Source: Rossellomorea marisflavi
Lineage (GTDB): Bacteria; Bacillota; Bacilli; Bacillales; Bacillaceae_B
NCBI RefSeq assembly: GCF_009806575.1
Contig: NZ_CP047095.1
Coordinates: 2,918,001 to 2,982,000 of the forward strand
Reading direction: 5' to 3'
DNA: 64,000 nt
Shown here piece by piece: positions 9,165 through 18,016 of this stretch. Positions within the stretch are counted from its first letter, which is position 1, and each line of letters starts with the position of its first letter. The notes below the pieces were generated by a model that saw nothing but the letters and a program-made list of their open reading frames with translations, had not been told where the DNA came from and ran no database searches. The translations under genes were made by a program, and so were the position numbers.

Positions 9165-9347
9165 AGCAAACACCTCATATTTATAATCATTTGACATCTC
9201 GGGTCTTCCGCACACTTACTGTATAACAGATTAATGATAACCAATTTCCCCATGACTTTCAAAGTAAACCCGCATGTATTCGATGGAAAGGGAAAATATG
9301 TGAGGAAAATCAAATATTTTTCGACAAAATTCAACTTTGCTCTCGAC

Positions 9348-9447
9348 TGTGGATAACGTTATACACATTATTCACTTACGAATCACCCAATATTTTACCA
9401 GTTGTATACAGGTTAACCACAAGATATCCACGGAGACATGTGGATAA
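9348..9447. promoter_or_regulatory. DnaA box cluster upstream of sda
   Basis: Two perfect 9-mer DnaA boxes (TGTGGATAA at 9348-9356 and at 9439-9447, minus-oriented) flank weaker ones: TTATACACA 9359-9367 and TTAACCACA 9413-9421 (one mismatch each), with TTATTCACT 9368 and ATATCCACG 9424 (two mismatches). In B. subtilis sda transcription responds to DnaA. This cluster is the sequence basis for the same link between replication status and sporulation. Confidence 0.85.
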
Positions 9448-9530
9448 AGGAACAGTTGTTCTGTCTTTTTAATTTTGGTAAAGTTTAGTTACAGCAAGAG
9501 CACGGTAGTAAAAGTATGGGAGGTGGAGTC

Positions 9531-9671
9531 ATGAGGAAATTATCCGATGAATTGTTGATCGATTCCTATTATAAGGCCAGAGAATTAAATCTCAGCAAAG
9601 AATTCATTCGCCTCATCGAAATGGAAATTCACCGACGTTCCCTTACGAATAAAATCAAGGCTTCATCTTAA
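9531..9671 (+). CDS. sda: Sda, sporulation histidine kinase inhibitor
   Basis: A 46-residue protein that binds the sporulation kinase KinA and stops the phosphorelay when DNA replication is unfinished or damaged. The helical hairpin sequence ([20 protein letters not shown] then a second helix with [13 protein letters not shown]) is very close to known Sda. GGGAGGTGG at 9518-9526 precedes the ATG at 9531. The DnaA box cluster lies 80-180 bases upstream. A bidirectional terminator follows directly and is shared with psd. Confidence 0.96.
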   Translation: MRKLSDELLIDSYYKARELNLSKEFIRLIEMEIHRRSLTNKIKASS

Positions 9672-9678
9672 TACGGAT

Positions 9679-9710
9679 AAACGGGACGGATGCTCATCCG
9701 TCCCGTTTAT
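9679..9710. terminator. Bidirectional terminator between sda and psd
   Basis: AAACGGGACGGATG pairs with CATCCGTCCCGTTT across a two-base loop. The convergent genes sda (+) and psd (-) both end at it; the psd stop codon is inside the stem. Confidence 0.9.
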
Positions 9711-10491
9711 TTTGACATGAAGCTACCCAAATGCTCCCCGACCCTTACTTCACGAGGGGCGGTATCCCCGTCGAAGGAGAAGCGCCCTTTTTCAAACAGA
9801 AGGATCACGGTGGACCCGAAGCTGAAGTAGGCGACTTCCTCGCCCTGGATCCATTCGTTCCGATCCACGACGTAATCGACACTGTTAACGAACATGGCCC
9901 CGACTTTGACAACGGCCATCCTTCCTCCGGGATGACGCAGCTCCGTGATGGACCGATAGTTCTTTGATAAGGTTTCCTTTCCGTAACGGAGGCCGAGTTC
10001 GTTGACGGGATAGGAGTGCTTTCCGAGCTCCCATCTGCCGATGACCTCTCCGTTTGCCGGACTGTGGATGCGATGGTAATTAGCAGGGCTCAGGTAAAAT
10101 ACGGCGAAGGATCCCCCATATACGGTGCTGCTTTCTCATCAGAACCCAACATATCCAGGATGGAGTAAGGCTTGCCTTTCACCGTTACTTCGAGCTGATC
10201 CGTGATCACACCCGTTTCTGCCATGACACCATCCACGGGACTGACCACAGCGGCCTCCCCTGCCTGGATCGTCCGTGCGCCCGGTTTCAGCCTGCGGATG
10301 AAGAATTCATGAAGACTCGGATAGAGTTCGATGGACTGCTCCATTTCTTCCGTATTGATCCCGTAGGTTTTGGCAAACGAAGGAATCAGCTTCCTGCTTG
10401 CTTTTGATCGAACAAACCGACGGAGCAAAAAAGAGGACCACTTTTTATTCGTCAGTTCGATGCACAACCGGTAAAGAGATTGCTTCAACAA
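9707..10491 (-). CDS. psd: Phosphatidylserine decarboxylase (frameshifted)
   Basis: Psd converts phosphatidylserine to phosphatidylethanolamine in the membrane, using a pyruvoyl group made by self-cleavage. The N-terminal part (10491 down to about 10117) includes FFIRRLKPGARTI and SPVDGVMAETG. The C-terminal part carries the self-cleavage motif as FGST (in YFSFGSTVILLF) and ends in the terminator stem. The two parts are in different frames: one extra base in the CCCCC run 10113-10117 restores YMGGSFAVFYLSPANYHRI and a 261-residue protein. It is divergent from pssA, which makes its substrate. As written the enzyme would lack its catalytic site; a base-call slip is likely. Confidence 0.9.
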
Positions 10492-10575
10492 CTTCCAACT
10501 CCTTTATCGTCAACAGGGATGGGCACAGCCCAAAAGTCCCAGACATTTGAAAAAAGTACGATTTTTGAAAAACCC

Positions 10576-10605
10576 TTAACGTTCACAGTTTAATAAGTAT
10601 ATAAT
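10576..10605 (+). promoter_or_regulatory. Candidate pssA promoter
   Basis: TTAACG at 10576-10581 and TATAAT at 10600-10605, 18 bases apart, in the psd-pssA divergent region about 60 bases before the pssA start. The -10 is perfect, the -35 weak. Confidence 0.45.
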
Positions 10606-10666
10606 AAAACAATGTCATATACTATATCTTATATTATCTTTTTCTTTGAATAAGGAGTGAGGTTCA

Positions 10667-11206
10667 TTGTTTCTCTCCGAAGCACTTGATCAAACCGTAA
10701 AAAAACTGAAAGCCCATGCAGCCAATTTCGTGACGCTGCTCAACCTGTCACTTGGCGGATTCGCCATCGTCTCCGTCCTGCATAACCAGCCTCACCAGGC
10801 CTTATTATTCATCTTCATCGCAGCCCTCACCGACCGTTTCGACGGGATGGTCGCCAGGAAGCTGAACGTCGAGTCAGACCTCGGGAAGCAGCTCGACTCC
10901 ATGAGCGACATCGTTTCATTCGGAGTAGCCCCCGCTGTACTCATGTACTACGCAGCACTCCAGTCATTGGGCGTGGTCGGGGCTTTCTTCATGATTTTCT
11001 ACATCGGATGCGGTGCCTACAGACTCGCCCGTTTCAACATCACAGAGAATGCCGGTTACTTCACGGGGCTTCCCATCACGGCCGCAGGCTGCCTTGTGAC
11101 CTTGTCGTACCTGGCCATCCCCCATGTACCGGCAGGAATCATCCTGACGACGATGATCCTCATGTCACTCTTGATGGTCAGCCCTTTCACCATTAAAAAA
11201 GTGTAA
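10667..11206 (+). CDS. pssA: CDP-diacylglycerol-serine phosphatidyltransferase
   Basis: PssA joins serine to CDP-diacylglycerol, giving phosphatidylserine and CMP. The 179-residue membrane protein has the CDP-alcohol phosphatidyltransferase signature starting at FDGMVARKL and ending at GKQLDSMSD, with all conserved Asp, Gly, Ala and Arg residues. Several hydrophobic helices follow. The start is TTG 10667 with TAAGGAGTGAGG just upstream. Divergent from psd, so the two steps of phosphatidylethanolamine synthesis lie side by side. Confidence 0.95.
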   Translation: MFLSEALDQTVKKLKAHAANFVTLLNLSLGGFAIVSVLHNQPHQALLFIFIAALTDRFDGMVARKLNVESDLGKQLDSMSDIVSFGVAPAVLMYYAALQSLGVVGAFFMIFYIGCGAYRLARFNITENAGYFTGLPITAAGCLVTLSYLAIPHVPAGIILTTMILMSLLMVSPFTIKKV

Positions 11207-11223
11207 CACACATCATAAGAACG

Positions 11224-11269
11224 AAAGGATCCCCGGTTCACGTATGTATGAACCGGGGATCCTTTTTTA
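11224..11269 (+). terminator. Terminator after pssA
   Basis: AAGGATCCCCGGTTCA pairs with TGAACCGGGGATCCTT around an 8-base loop, followed by a T-run. Confidence 0.93.
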
Positions 11270-11326
11270 TACGTATCATACCAGGGTGCATCCCCGCCTA
11301 AGGAGCACCGCGGCAGCCCCTATTGA

Positions 11327-11467
11327 TCAACAGCAGCAGGTCGTATAGTACCACCAGCCTCCGAAAAGGAAAAGCAAGATCAACAGGATGACACCGAGGG
11401 CGAACAGATAGCCGCCTCCACCGTAGTAACCTGGATAGCCCGGTCCATAGCATGGATATCCGTACAT
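11327..11467 (-). CDS. Small Gly/Tyr-rich single-pass membrane protein
   Basis: A 46-residue protein starting at ATG 11467 behind GGGAGGGGGG. The N-terminal half is glycine/tyrosine/proline rich (YGYPCYGPGYPGYYGGGG), followed by one hydrophobic helix (LFALGVILLILLFLF) and the tail GGWWYYTTCCC with three terminal cysteines. The shape resembles the YjcZ-like tiny sporulation proteins, but I cannot assign it to a family with certainty. It lies downstream of the collagen-like gene on the same strand, so both may be made late in sporulation and contribute to the spore surface. That role is inference. Confidence 0.6.
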   Translation of the reverse strand: MYGYPCYGPGYPGYYGGGGYLFALGVILLILLFLFGGWWYYTTCCC

Positions 11468-11677
11468 GGGTTTCCCCCCTCCCGTTCTTCCTATAGGTAG
11501 TATATGTAGGTTGGGACGCATAGGTATAGGCGTTTGAAGAATTCCCTCACGCGATTTGGACACCCTTTCTTAATAAAAACACATCCTTTGGCTGGCGAGC
11601 ATATGGAATTCACCGGCACCCGATGAACGGGCAGGAGAACAGTATTTCTTACTGGACCCGCTCTCCACGATAAGTAA

Positions 11678-11706
11678 GGTAGAGCGATAACCCTCCTCGC
11701 TCTACC
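11678..11706 (-). terminator. Strong hairpin after collagen-like gene
   Basis: GGTAGAGCGA and TCGCTCTACC form a perfect 10-bp stem with a 9-base loop just after the stop of the collagen-like gene. No T-run follows, so it may stabilise the 3' end or act as an imperfect terminator. Confidence 0.55.
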
Positions 11707-11712
11707 CATCCA

Positions 11713-13143
11713 TTATATAAATTCACTCAACAATAACCAGTAACAAGGATTCAGCGGAAGATTAGGCGGGACGGGGATAACGGCTGCATGATAACCGACG
11801 GTCACATCGGTTGGGTCAGTCGTTGCAGATGCCCATCCGGCAGCGAAGGTTTGATTGGTGATGGTATTACCCGTTGCGAAAATGTCCGTACTGCCCAGGT
11901 AGTAGACATCGATGCCGACAAGCCCTTTTCCTGCTGAATTTTGAACAGTGTTGCCATAGATAGCGATGAATTTAAAAACATTCAGATTCGGACCATTCAG
12001 CAAGACCGGGACGTTCCCTTCGCTAAAGGTTCTATTATTTATAATATACAAACCGAAATTATTTCCTATCGTTTCTTCCATATTGAGAAGATGTCTTAAT
12101 TGGAAGGCCACCACTTGTTCATTATTTCTTACCACTAAGTCCCCTTTTAGTGTACCGGAACTGACTGCTATATTTGTGATAATAATAAAACTGCAATTGG
12201 AGTTTCCCGAACCGGATACGAACGTATTGCTATCAATAATACTCTGACCTGAAGTAGACGCAATACTGATATACCGATAGTTATTATTAAGGGCAGCAGC
12301 CGGGGCATAGGTGAAATCGCAATTTGTAATCTGGAACTCGGTAGCAATCAGGGTAATTCCGAACTCACATACAGAGAGTTCACAGTTATCGACATAAATT
12401 CCTGTAGCGAAGTTCCCCACCCGTATGATGGTTTCTGTAGACGCGATAGATGGGAAGTTTTGAACGATGGTCATTTCTCGGAAGATCACATTCGAAACCG
12501 TGACATTAAACATGGTTGTTACAGCGTTACTCGTCGTAATGACAGTCGTTAAACCTTTTCCCTGTCCCTCTATGGTTACCGACTTGTTTACAGGCAAGGT
12601 GGCCGTAATCGTAAAGGTTTCAGCGTCAAGTAGTAATCGATCCCCATTGACCGCTGCGGTTAAAGCCGCTTGTATCGTCGTATACAGCCGGGTCGACCCT
12701 ACATTGAGGGTGTTCCCTGTAAAAGAAGGGACCGGCCTGTTTGCTGGAGGAACAGGCTCCTGCTCTTTATAATACAAATTCCCCGTAGAGATATCGATAT
12801 AAAGGTCACCATCATTACCAATCGCACAGCTTGGTGCGCCAACACCTGTCAATACCGGAGTGCCGGCCGGCCCTTGTGGTCCCTGTGATCCTGTCAGGCC
12901 TTGTGGACCCTGTAATCCCTGCGGTCCCTGTGGTCCATCCGATCCTTGTGTTCCTTGTGGTCCTGCAGGCCCTTGTGGACCCACTGCCCCTTGTGGACCC
13001 TGTGTCCCTGCAGGCCCTTGTGGACCCTGTGGTCCCGGAGGTCCTGGTGGTCCCGGAGGTCCAGGAGGAGGAGGGTAAAAGTCACATCCCTGTGGCGGAA
13101 GTACTTTGTTCAAATCACACTGGTTTCGTTTGTTATTAAACAC
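11713..13143 (-). CDS. Collagen-like protein with beta-helix domain
   Basis: A 476-residue protein with three parts. Residues 1-27 are a short polar leader with two Cys and a PPPP stretch. Residues 28-96 are 23 unbroken Gly-X-Y triplets, rich in GPQ and GPP, predicted to form a collagen triple helix. The rest has a short [16 protein letters not shown] linker and then an Asn/Thr/Val/Ile-rich region of irregular repeats ([42 protein letters not shown]-like) typical of a right-handed parallel beta-helix. There is no signal peptide, as in exosporium or spore-surface collagens such as the BclA type. The start is GTG 13143 with GAGGTGATGGA upstream. A surface filament or adhesin on the spore is inferred; no enzyme active site is evident. 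Confidence 0.85.
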   Translation of the reverse strand: MFNNKRNQCDLNKVLPPQGCDFYPPPPGPPGPPGPPGPQGPQGPAGTQGPQGAVGPQGPAGPQGTQGSDGPQGPQGLQGPQGLTGSQGPQGPAGTPVLTGVGAPSCAIGNDGDLYIDISTGNLYYKEQEPVPPANRPVPSFTGNTLNVGSTRLYTTIQAALTAAVNGDRLLLDAETFTITATLPVNKSVTIEGQGKGLTTVITTSNAVTTMFNVTVSNVIFREMTIVQNFPSIASTETIIRVGNFATGIYVDNCELSVCEFGITLIATEFQITNCDFTYAPAAALNNNYRYISIASTSGQSIIDSNTFVSGSGNSNCSFIIITNIAVSSGTLKGDLVVRNNEQVVAFQLRHLLNMEETIGNNFGLYIINNRTFSEGNVPVLLNGPNLNVFKFIAIYGNTVQNSAGKGLVGIDVYYLGSTDIFATGNTITNQTFAAGWASATTDPTDVTVGYHAAVIPVPPNLPLNPCYWLLLSEFI

Positions 13144-13174
13144 TCCATCACCTCAAAATAAAATCTTTATGGTC

Positions 13175-13182
13175 ATTGTATG
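13175..13182 (-). promoter_or_regulatory. Possible sigma-E type -10 element
   Basis: The minus strand reads CATACAAT, the sigma-E -10 consensus, 32 bases before the GTG of the collagen-like gene. The -35 region is not convincing. It would agree with mother-cell expression. Confidence 0.35.
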
Positions 13183-13662
13183 TTGAGGATAATGGAATGC
13201 ATGGACGAATGGACCAAGAGTTGTCCGATGACTGTCTTGTTCTATTTTTCTATCGTTGTGATTGGAGACATTGATGAGAATTATGCCTTCGGAAGGATGG
13301 CGATAGACAGTCAATCAAAATCTGTCACACCCCTGCATCACCTTCTTATCCATCATAATTAATTTATCACGATCGTACTTTTCCAATCCTTCCTTATATA
13401 AATCGCTCTCTTTAATTTCCTCTTTAAAGGGCTAAGCGGCCTCACTCTAAACCTTTCATATAAACCGTATGCTGTGGACCTTCTCATTCCTTATATCACC
13501 TTGTTCTCCCTTCCTTGCTTGCATGCCAGCATCATGCTGCTCATGATCAAATGGAATCCAAAACTTGTGTAAAGACTCCCCTTACTTCCAGAGGACATGC
13601 AAGAGACCCCGATCGCTAACATAGGTATGGGTATAGGCAAAAGTCCTTTTGGAGGTGGAACC
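13183..13662. other. Intergenic region before sigK
   Basis: About 480 bases between the divergent collagen-like gene and sigK. Apart from the promoters of both genes, I see no supported gene, repeat or RNA. The short open frames here lack ribosome binding sites. Confidence 0.5.
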
Positions 13663-14376
13663 ATGTCTGGAGTTCTGACAGCGCTCGGCTATTTCGTGAA
13701 AGAATTGTTCTTCCTTGTTTCCTACGTAAAAAATAACGCCTTTCCACAACCGCTATCGGCAGCAGAGGAACGGAAATACTTACGGCTCATGGCAGAAGGG
13801 GATGAGCACGCGAGGAATATGCTGATCGAGCATAATCTTAGGCTCGTGGCACATATCGTGAAGAAATTCGAAAACACTGGAGAAGACCCCGAAGACCTCA
13901 TCTCCATCGGCACGATCGGGCTGATCAAGGCGATCGAGAGCTATTCCGAGGGTAAGGGAACGAAGCTTGCCACCTATGCTGCCCGTTGCATCGAGAATGA
14001 GATCCTCATGCATCTCAGGGCCCTCAAGAAAACGAAAAAGGATATCTCCCTTCACGATCCGATCGGCCAGGATAAAGAAGGGAATGAGATCAGCCTCATC
14101 GATATCCTCAAATCGGAAGCCGATGACGTGATCGATACGATCCAGCTCAGCATGGAACTGGAGAAGGTCCGGAAATACATCTGCGTCCTGGATGATCGGG
14201 AGAAAGAGGTCATCATCGGCCGTTTCGGACTCGACTTGAAAGAAGAGAAGACCCAGCGGGAGATCGCAAAAGAATTGAACATCTCGAGGAGCTATGTGTC
14301 CCGGATCGAAAAGCGGGCCTTGATGAAGATGTTCCATGAGTTTTACCGGGAGGAGAAAGAGAAACGGGGAAAATGA
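13663..14376 (+). CDS. sigK: RNA polymerase sigma-K factor, unsplit
   Basis: Sigma-K drives late mother-cell transcription during sporulation. The 237-residue protein begins with the hydrophobic pro-sequence ([21 protein letters not shown]) that SpoIVFB removes. Next come region 2 ([51 protein letters not shown]) and the region 4 helix-turn-helix ([20 protein letters not shown]). The start is ATG 13663 with GGAGGTGG upstream; a longer in-frame start at 13597 has no ribosome binding site. In B. subtilis sigK is interrupted by the skin element. Here the frame is continuous through the region where that junction falls, so no excision is needed. Confidence 0.96.
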   Translation: MSGVLTALGYFVKELFFLVSYVKNNAFPQPLSAAEERKYLRLMAEGDEHARNMLIEHNLRLVAHIVKKFENTGEDPEDLISIGTIGLIKAIESYSEGKGTKLATYAARCIENEILMHLRALKKTKKDISLHDPIGQDKEGNEISLIDILKSEADDVIDTIQLSMELEKVRKYICVLDDREKEVIIGRFGLDLKEEKTQREIAKELNISRSYVSRIEKRALMKMFHEFYREEKEKRGK

Positions 14377-14386
14377 TCAATCTATA

Positions 14387-14436
14387 AGAAAAAGCCCGCC
14401 GGGATCGTCTGAATGACGGTCCCGGCGGGCTTTTCA
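14387..14436. terminator. Bidirectional terminator, sigK/telA
   Basis: AAGCCCGCCGGGATCGT pairs with the complementary arm ending GGTCCCGGCGGGCTT, with T-runs on both sides, between the convergent genes sigK and the TelA gene. Confidence 0.93.
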
Positions 14437-14447
14437 CTATTGTTGAT

Positions 14448-15587
14448 TCAGAACTGGATTTTCGACCCCTTCTCCAGTCGCTGGATTTGCTCTTCCCCCG
14501 TTGCGGCGAGCTCTTTGAACTGGTTGATTGTTTCCCGCATCTGTGGAAGGGCTTCGCGCTTGTAGGTGGAGATCGAGTCCATTGCTTCAATGACATCGCT
14601 GAAGGCGGTCTTGAGGGTGTCGACGGAGATATTCGCTTCCATCGCCTGCTTCTGGATGGCGGTTCCCTGATCCTTCAGCATCTTGGAAGTCCCGGCGATG
14701 ATCGTATTCGTCGTCGCGTTCAGAGCTTCGATCTTCTTGAGGACGATCTTTTGATTGTACAGGGCACTTGCGACGGTCACGCCGATCCGGAGGGCGGAGA
14801 TGGTGACCGTTTTCGCCCTGTCGACACCGCGGATGAGTTCCCGGTTGTTTCTCACGACCATTTCATAGGCGATGATTCCCTGCTGGTTGACGACGAGCAT
14901 CGTGTTCAGGTCCATGACCCGCTGCCGGAGGGGGAACAGGATTTCCTCTTCGATGAACCGGACCCGATCTGGATCCTCCCCCTTTTCCCGTGCCACTTCC
15001 ACCTGTGCGGCGATGGAAGCATCCATGAGGGAACCGAGTTCGATTTCCTTCTGAAGCACCTTGGTCAGCTCCCTGAGGGCGTGCTGTTCGATTTCAAGGG
15101 TCGTATTGTCATTTTTCAGGACATTCCTGCCCTTCTCCAGTGACCCGACGATATCGGATATGACGGTGTCGGCTTTCTGATACTTGGCGAAGTAGGCCCG
15201 CATGGGATTGAACAGCTTCCCGAGGAGACCCGTCTTGGCAAAATCGATCATGCTCGGGTCGAGGTCCTTGATTTCGATTTGAAGGTCGCTCAGCCCTTTG
15301 GCCACCTGTCCGCCTTCATCACCCGTCTTCGATAGATTGCCCACTGATACCTGCAGGAGGGCATTTTTGCTCGAAGACGATCGCAGGGTGTCCATCCCGA
15401 AGGAATCGATGGAAGCAAGGATTTCTTTTTTCTTCTCAAGGGAATCGAGATCGAGGTTAAGGACCGCCTGGACGTTCGCTTCCGCCGCTTCTTGAAGCTT
15501 CCTTACCTCCTCAGGCACGGGTTTGACCTCTTGTTCGATCACCTTTTTCACTTCTTCTTGTGTGGTCACACTCATGGAAAAGCTCAT
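14448..15587 (-). CDS. TelA-family toxic anion resistance protein
   Basis: A 379-residue cytoplasmic protein of the TelA/YaaN family, linked in other bacteria to tellurite and cell-envelope stress resistance; its molecular action is unknown. It is almost entirely helical. Typical family segments are GMDTLRSSSSKNALLQVSVG, LLGKLFNPMRAYFAKYQKA and VDRAKTVTISALRIGVTVASAL. The start is ATG 15587 with TAGGAGGGA upstream; the longer frame upstream of it has no site. Last gene of a three-gene operon, 10 bases after the vWA gene. TelA proteins often sit with XpaC-like membrane proteins, and here such a protein opens the operon. Confidence 0.88.
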   Translation of the reverse strand: MSFSMSVTTQEEVKKVIEQEVKPVPEEVRKLQEAAEANVQAVLNLDLDSLEKKKEILASIDSFGMDTLRSSSSKNALLQVSVGNLSKTGDEGGQVAKGLSDLQIEIKDLDPSMIDFAKTGLLGKLFNPMRAYFAKYQKADTVISDIVGSLEKGRNVLKNDNTTLEIEQHALRELTKVLQKEIELGSLMDASIAAQVEVAREKGEDPDRVRFIEEEILFPLRQRVMDLNTMLVVNQQGIIAYEMVVRNNRELIRGVDRAKTVTISALRIGVTVASALYNQKIVLKKIEALNATTNTIIAGTSKMLKDQGTAIQKQAMEANISVDTLKTAFSDVIEAMDSISTYKREALPQMRETINQFKELAATGEEQIQRLEKGSKIQF

Positions 15588-15597
15588 ACAATCCCTC

Positions 15598-17271
15598 CTA
15601 TAATTGGACGTTGAACAGATTTCGGATCTTATAGACGACGTCGTCGGTGTCGGCATTGATGCTGGCAGCCTCATTGATGGACGAAATGGTTTCGAGCGCC
15701 TTGAGGTCCGCGTTATACCCGATTGTATACACCGGAATTTTGTACGCTTCGATCAGGGGGCGGACGGCTTTCAATGAATTCCCCTGATTCGTATCCCCGT
15801 CACTCAACACGAAGATGAGGGGGCGTGTATCCGGATTCTTTTCGAGCTCATCCTGGAGCATCTTCATGGCCACCACGATTCCGTCATAGGTGGCCGTACC
15901 GCCATTGGCCTGCAGGCTTTCCACCGCCCCGACGAATTCAGATTGCTGGTTCACATCGAATTTTTTGATCGGCATATTGATGGCCACATCATCCGAATAA
16001 CTGACCAGACCGATCGAATTGTCTTTCCCGAGATACTTTTGTCCTTTGAGGAGGGACTCTTTCAGCTTATTAAGCGATTCCCCGTCCATGCTTCCCGATA
16101 CGTCCGCTACGAAAACGGCGGCAATCGACTGGGTACCGTTCTTTTTTTCCTTCCAGATCTTCTGGGCGGAGGTAATCGTGCTTCCGTCCAGGGGCTTCAT
16201 TTCGGACTGATACTCTTCCAAACCGTTGAAGCCGTCTTTTTTGGCAAGCTCCTTGTAACGGTCCTGCTTGGCGAATTGAGCGAACTCTTCCAGCACCTTG
16301 ACCTTTTCTGCCGGGAGCTCCCCAAGGGCATACAATGGGTTATCATGGCGGACACCGAATGGCACGAATTCATAGGAATCCTTGAGGTCGGATGCGTTTG
16401 TATAGGTCTGATATTCAAGAACGAATCCGTCCAGCATCCCTGACTTGGCCGCCTCCCTCATTTGCAGGGTCGTGGAGGCTGTGAACGGAACATTGGCCTG
16501 GAACGATTCAAATCCCTTCACGGCATCGTCACTCAGCACATTTTTATTATCGAAGGCATTAAGTCCGGTGATGAGGAAGTTCAATCCTGTGGAGCTTGCG
16601 AACGGATCTGTATACCCCATGGCGAATTCATCCTCGGTCATGGCTTCCAATATGGTCTTCGCATTCACGGCCCCGTACTTCTCGATGAGCTGATCATGTT
16701 TTTTCTTTGAGATCACGATGCCCGGCACATTCCCGACGAGGCGCTTTTCGATCAGGTTGGACTCCACTCCGGAGGCTTTGACCATTTCCCCCCACAATTC
16801 ATTGGAAGGAGCGAAGGCGTCAGGAATGCTTTTCCCCGACGTGATGTACTCCGTTGCCGTCCCGGATGCGATACTGCGGATGGTGACCTGACCCGAGGCG
16901 CCGGAGGCATTGAAGTCTTCCGCAACTTTATTCAGCCATCCTTCCTTCCCTTTCCCTGATTTTTCTGTAGAAGAAAAGATTTCTACCGTTGTATTCCCCG
17001 TCCCCTCTACGGTAAGAGGGAATTTTGAGATATCCGGAAGCTCCGAAGCTGCATCCGCCGGGTCGAGATCGATCTGGCCCTTGATCGGTTTTTCTTTCGT
17101 CACGTCGATTTTGCCGTACAGTTCATCCAGCTGTTTATCTGCACTTTCTGCTGTGATCTGCTTATCGGTTTTCCCGAGGTTGGAGGTGAGTTTGATCCCG
17201 AAGAAGACACCACCGAAGACCAACAGGACGATTAGACCGGAAACGAGCAGGAATTTTCCTTTTTTCATCAT
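15598..17271 (-). CDS. Membrane-anchored binding-protein/vWA protein
   Basis: A 557-residue protein with an N-terminal membrane anchor (KFLLVSGLIVLLVFGGVFFG), then a long extracellular region. About residues 80-370 resemble an ABC-type extracellular solute-binding fold (VEIFSSTEKSGKGKEGWL, SGTATEYITSGKSIPDAF, TDPFASSTGLNFL). A von Willebrand A domain covers about residues 385-557, with a complete metal-ion site: DVSGSMDG, a later GGTATYDG threonine motif, and LSDGDTN. Such domains bind protein partners through a bound cation. The ligand is unknown. It lies between the coiled-coil membrane protein gene and the TelA gene with gaps of 10-16 bases, so all three are co-expressed. Envelope stress sensing or insertion of partners is inference. 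Confidence 0.82.
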   Translation of the reverse strand: MMKKGKFLLVSGLIVLLVFGGVFFGIKLTSNLGKTDKQITAESADKQLDELYGKIDVTKEKPIKGQIDLDPADAASELPDISKFPLTVEGTGNTTVEIFSSTEKSGKGKEGWLNKVAEDFNASGASGQVTIRSIASGTATEYITSGKSIPDAFAPSNELWGEMVKASGVESNLIEKRLVGNVPGIVISKKKHDQLIEKYGAVNAKTILEAMTEDEFAMGYTDPFASSTGLNFLITGLNAFDNKNVLSDDAVKGFESFQANVPFTASTTLQMREAAKSGMLDGFVLEYQTYTNASDLKDSYEFVPFGVRHDNPLYALGELPAEKVKVLEEFAQFAKQDRYKELAKKDGFNGLEEYQSEMKPLDGSTITSAQKIWKEKKNGTQSIAAVFVADVSGSMDGESLNKLKESLLKGQKYLGKDNSIGLVSYSDDVAINMPIKKFDVNQQSEFVGAVESLQANGGTATYDGIVVAMKMLQDELEKNPDTRPLIFVLSDGDTNQGNSLKAVRPLIEAYKIPVYTIGYNADLKALETISSINEAASINADTDDVVYKIRNLFNVQL

Positions 17272-17287
17272 GCGTTTCCCCTTTTCT

Positions 17288-18016
17288 TTATGTTTTATAA
17301 AGCTTTGTCTGATTGATGAGGGAATGGATTTCCTTCATGCAGGCCATGTTGTCGATATCTTCGATGGTGACAGTATTGAGACGGGTGATTTCAAGCAGCA
17401 GCTTATCGAGATCGAGAATGATTTCTTCATTGATCTCGATCGCCTGTTTGATGAAGAACAAATACTCCCTGTACAGGGATGTCTTCTCGGCTAGGAGGGT
17501 TTGACTGAGGCGCGGATCTTTGGACCGGACGGATTTGTATTCCCGCTCATCGAAGGCACCCGCTTTGTTCAAGAGATTCCTTACATTTTGGAAAAAGAGC
17601 TGTTCCACCTCAAGGACCGTTTGGCTGAATTTCCGATGGCTCATTTCGCCTTGCTGGAACCGGTCATTGATCGCCTGCTGAAGGGAAGCTTTTTTCTGCT
17701 CCAGGCGGTCCACCTGCTCGATGGCATAGCGAAGATCTTCACGAAGCGACTTTTTCCCGAAGAATCTGGAGAGGGCTTCCTTGTAGTCTTCATCTGAGGT
17801 AAGAGAGAGGATCTGGAGCGGTTCTTTTTCCTTGAAACGGAGAGCATACACTCCGTAAAGGACACCTATGGTGCTTGCCGTGAGGATCGATGCACCCAGC
17901 GCTGCTTCAAGGGCACCCCCCGTCAGGGCCAAGCCGATAAAGCCCGGGGAAAATACCACGATGTTTGTGACCGTCACTCCTAGAATGAGGCCGGCGAGCT
18001 GAATCGATTTCTTCAT
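17288..18016 (-). CDS. XpaC-like coiled-coil membrane protein
   Basis: A 242-residue protein. Two hydrophobic segments lie in the first 55 residues (LAGLILGVTVTNIVVF and ALEAALGASILTASTIGVLYG), followed by about 180 mostly helical charged residues with coiled-coil character (RYAIEQVDRLEQKKASLQQA). This layout recalls XpaC-type proteins that accompany TelA in Bacilli, though similarity by eye is only moderate. The start is ATG 18016 with GGAGGGGAGAAAG upstream; the longer frame above it is rejected. First gene of the operon with the vWA and TelA genes. Probably a membrane-anchored scaffold facing the cytoplasm; function is inferred from context only. Confidence 0.7.
   Translation of the reverse strand: MKKSIQLAGLILGVTVTNIVVFSPGFIGLALTGGALEAALGASILTASTIGVLYGVYALRFKEKEPLQILSLTSDEDYKEALSRFFGKKSLREDLRYAIEQVDRLEQKKASLQQAINDRFQQGEMSHRKFSQTVLEVEQLFFQNVRNLLNKAGAFDEREYKSVRSKDPRLSQTLLAEKTSLYREYLFFIKQAIEINEEIILDLDKLLLEITRLNTVTIEDIDNMACMKEIHSLINQTKLYKT

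Noticed and set aside
9348..9447. Replication origin from clustered DnaA boxes
   Set aside because: No dnaA or dnaN neighbours and no AT-rich unwinding block of origin type; the sda gene explains the cluster.
13180..13362. 60-codon frame in the collagen/sigK intergenic region
   Set aside because: No ribosome site, and it would overlap the promoter region of the collagen-like gene.
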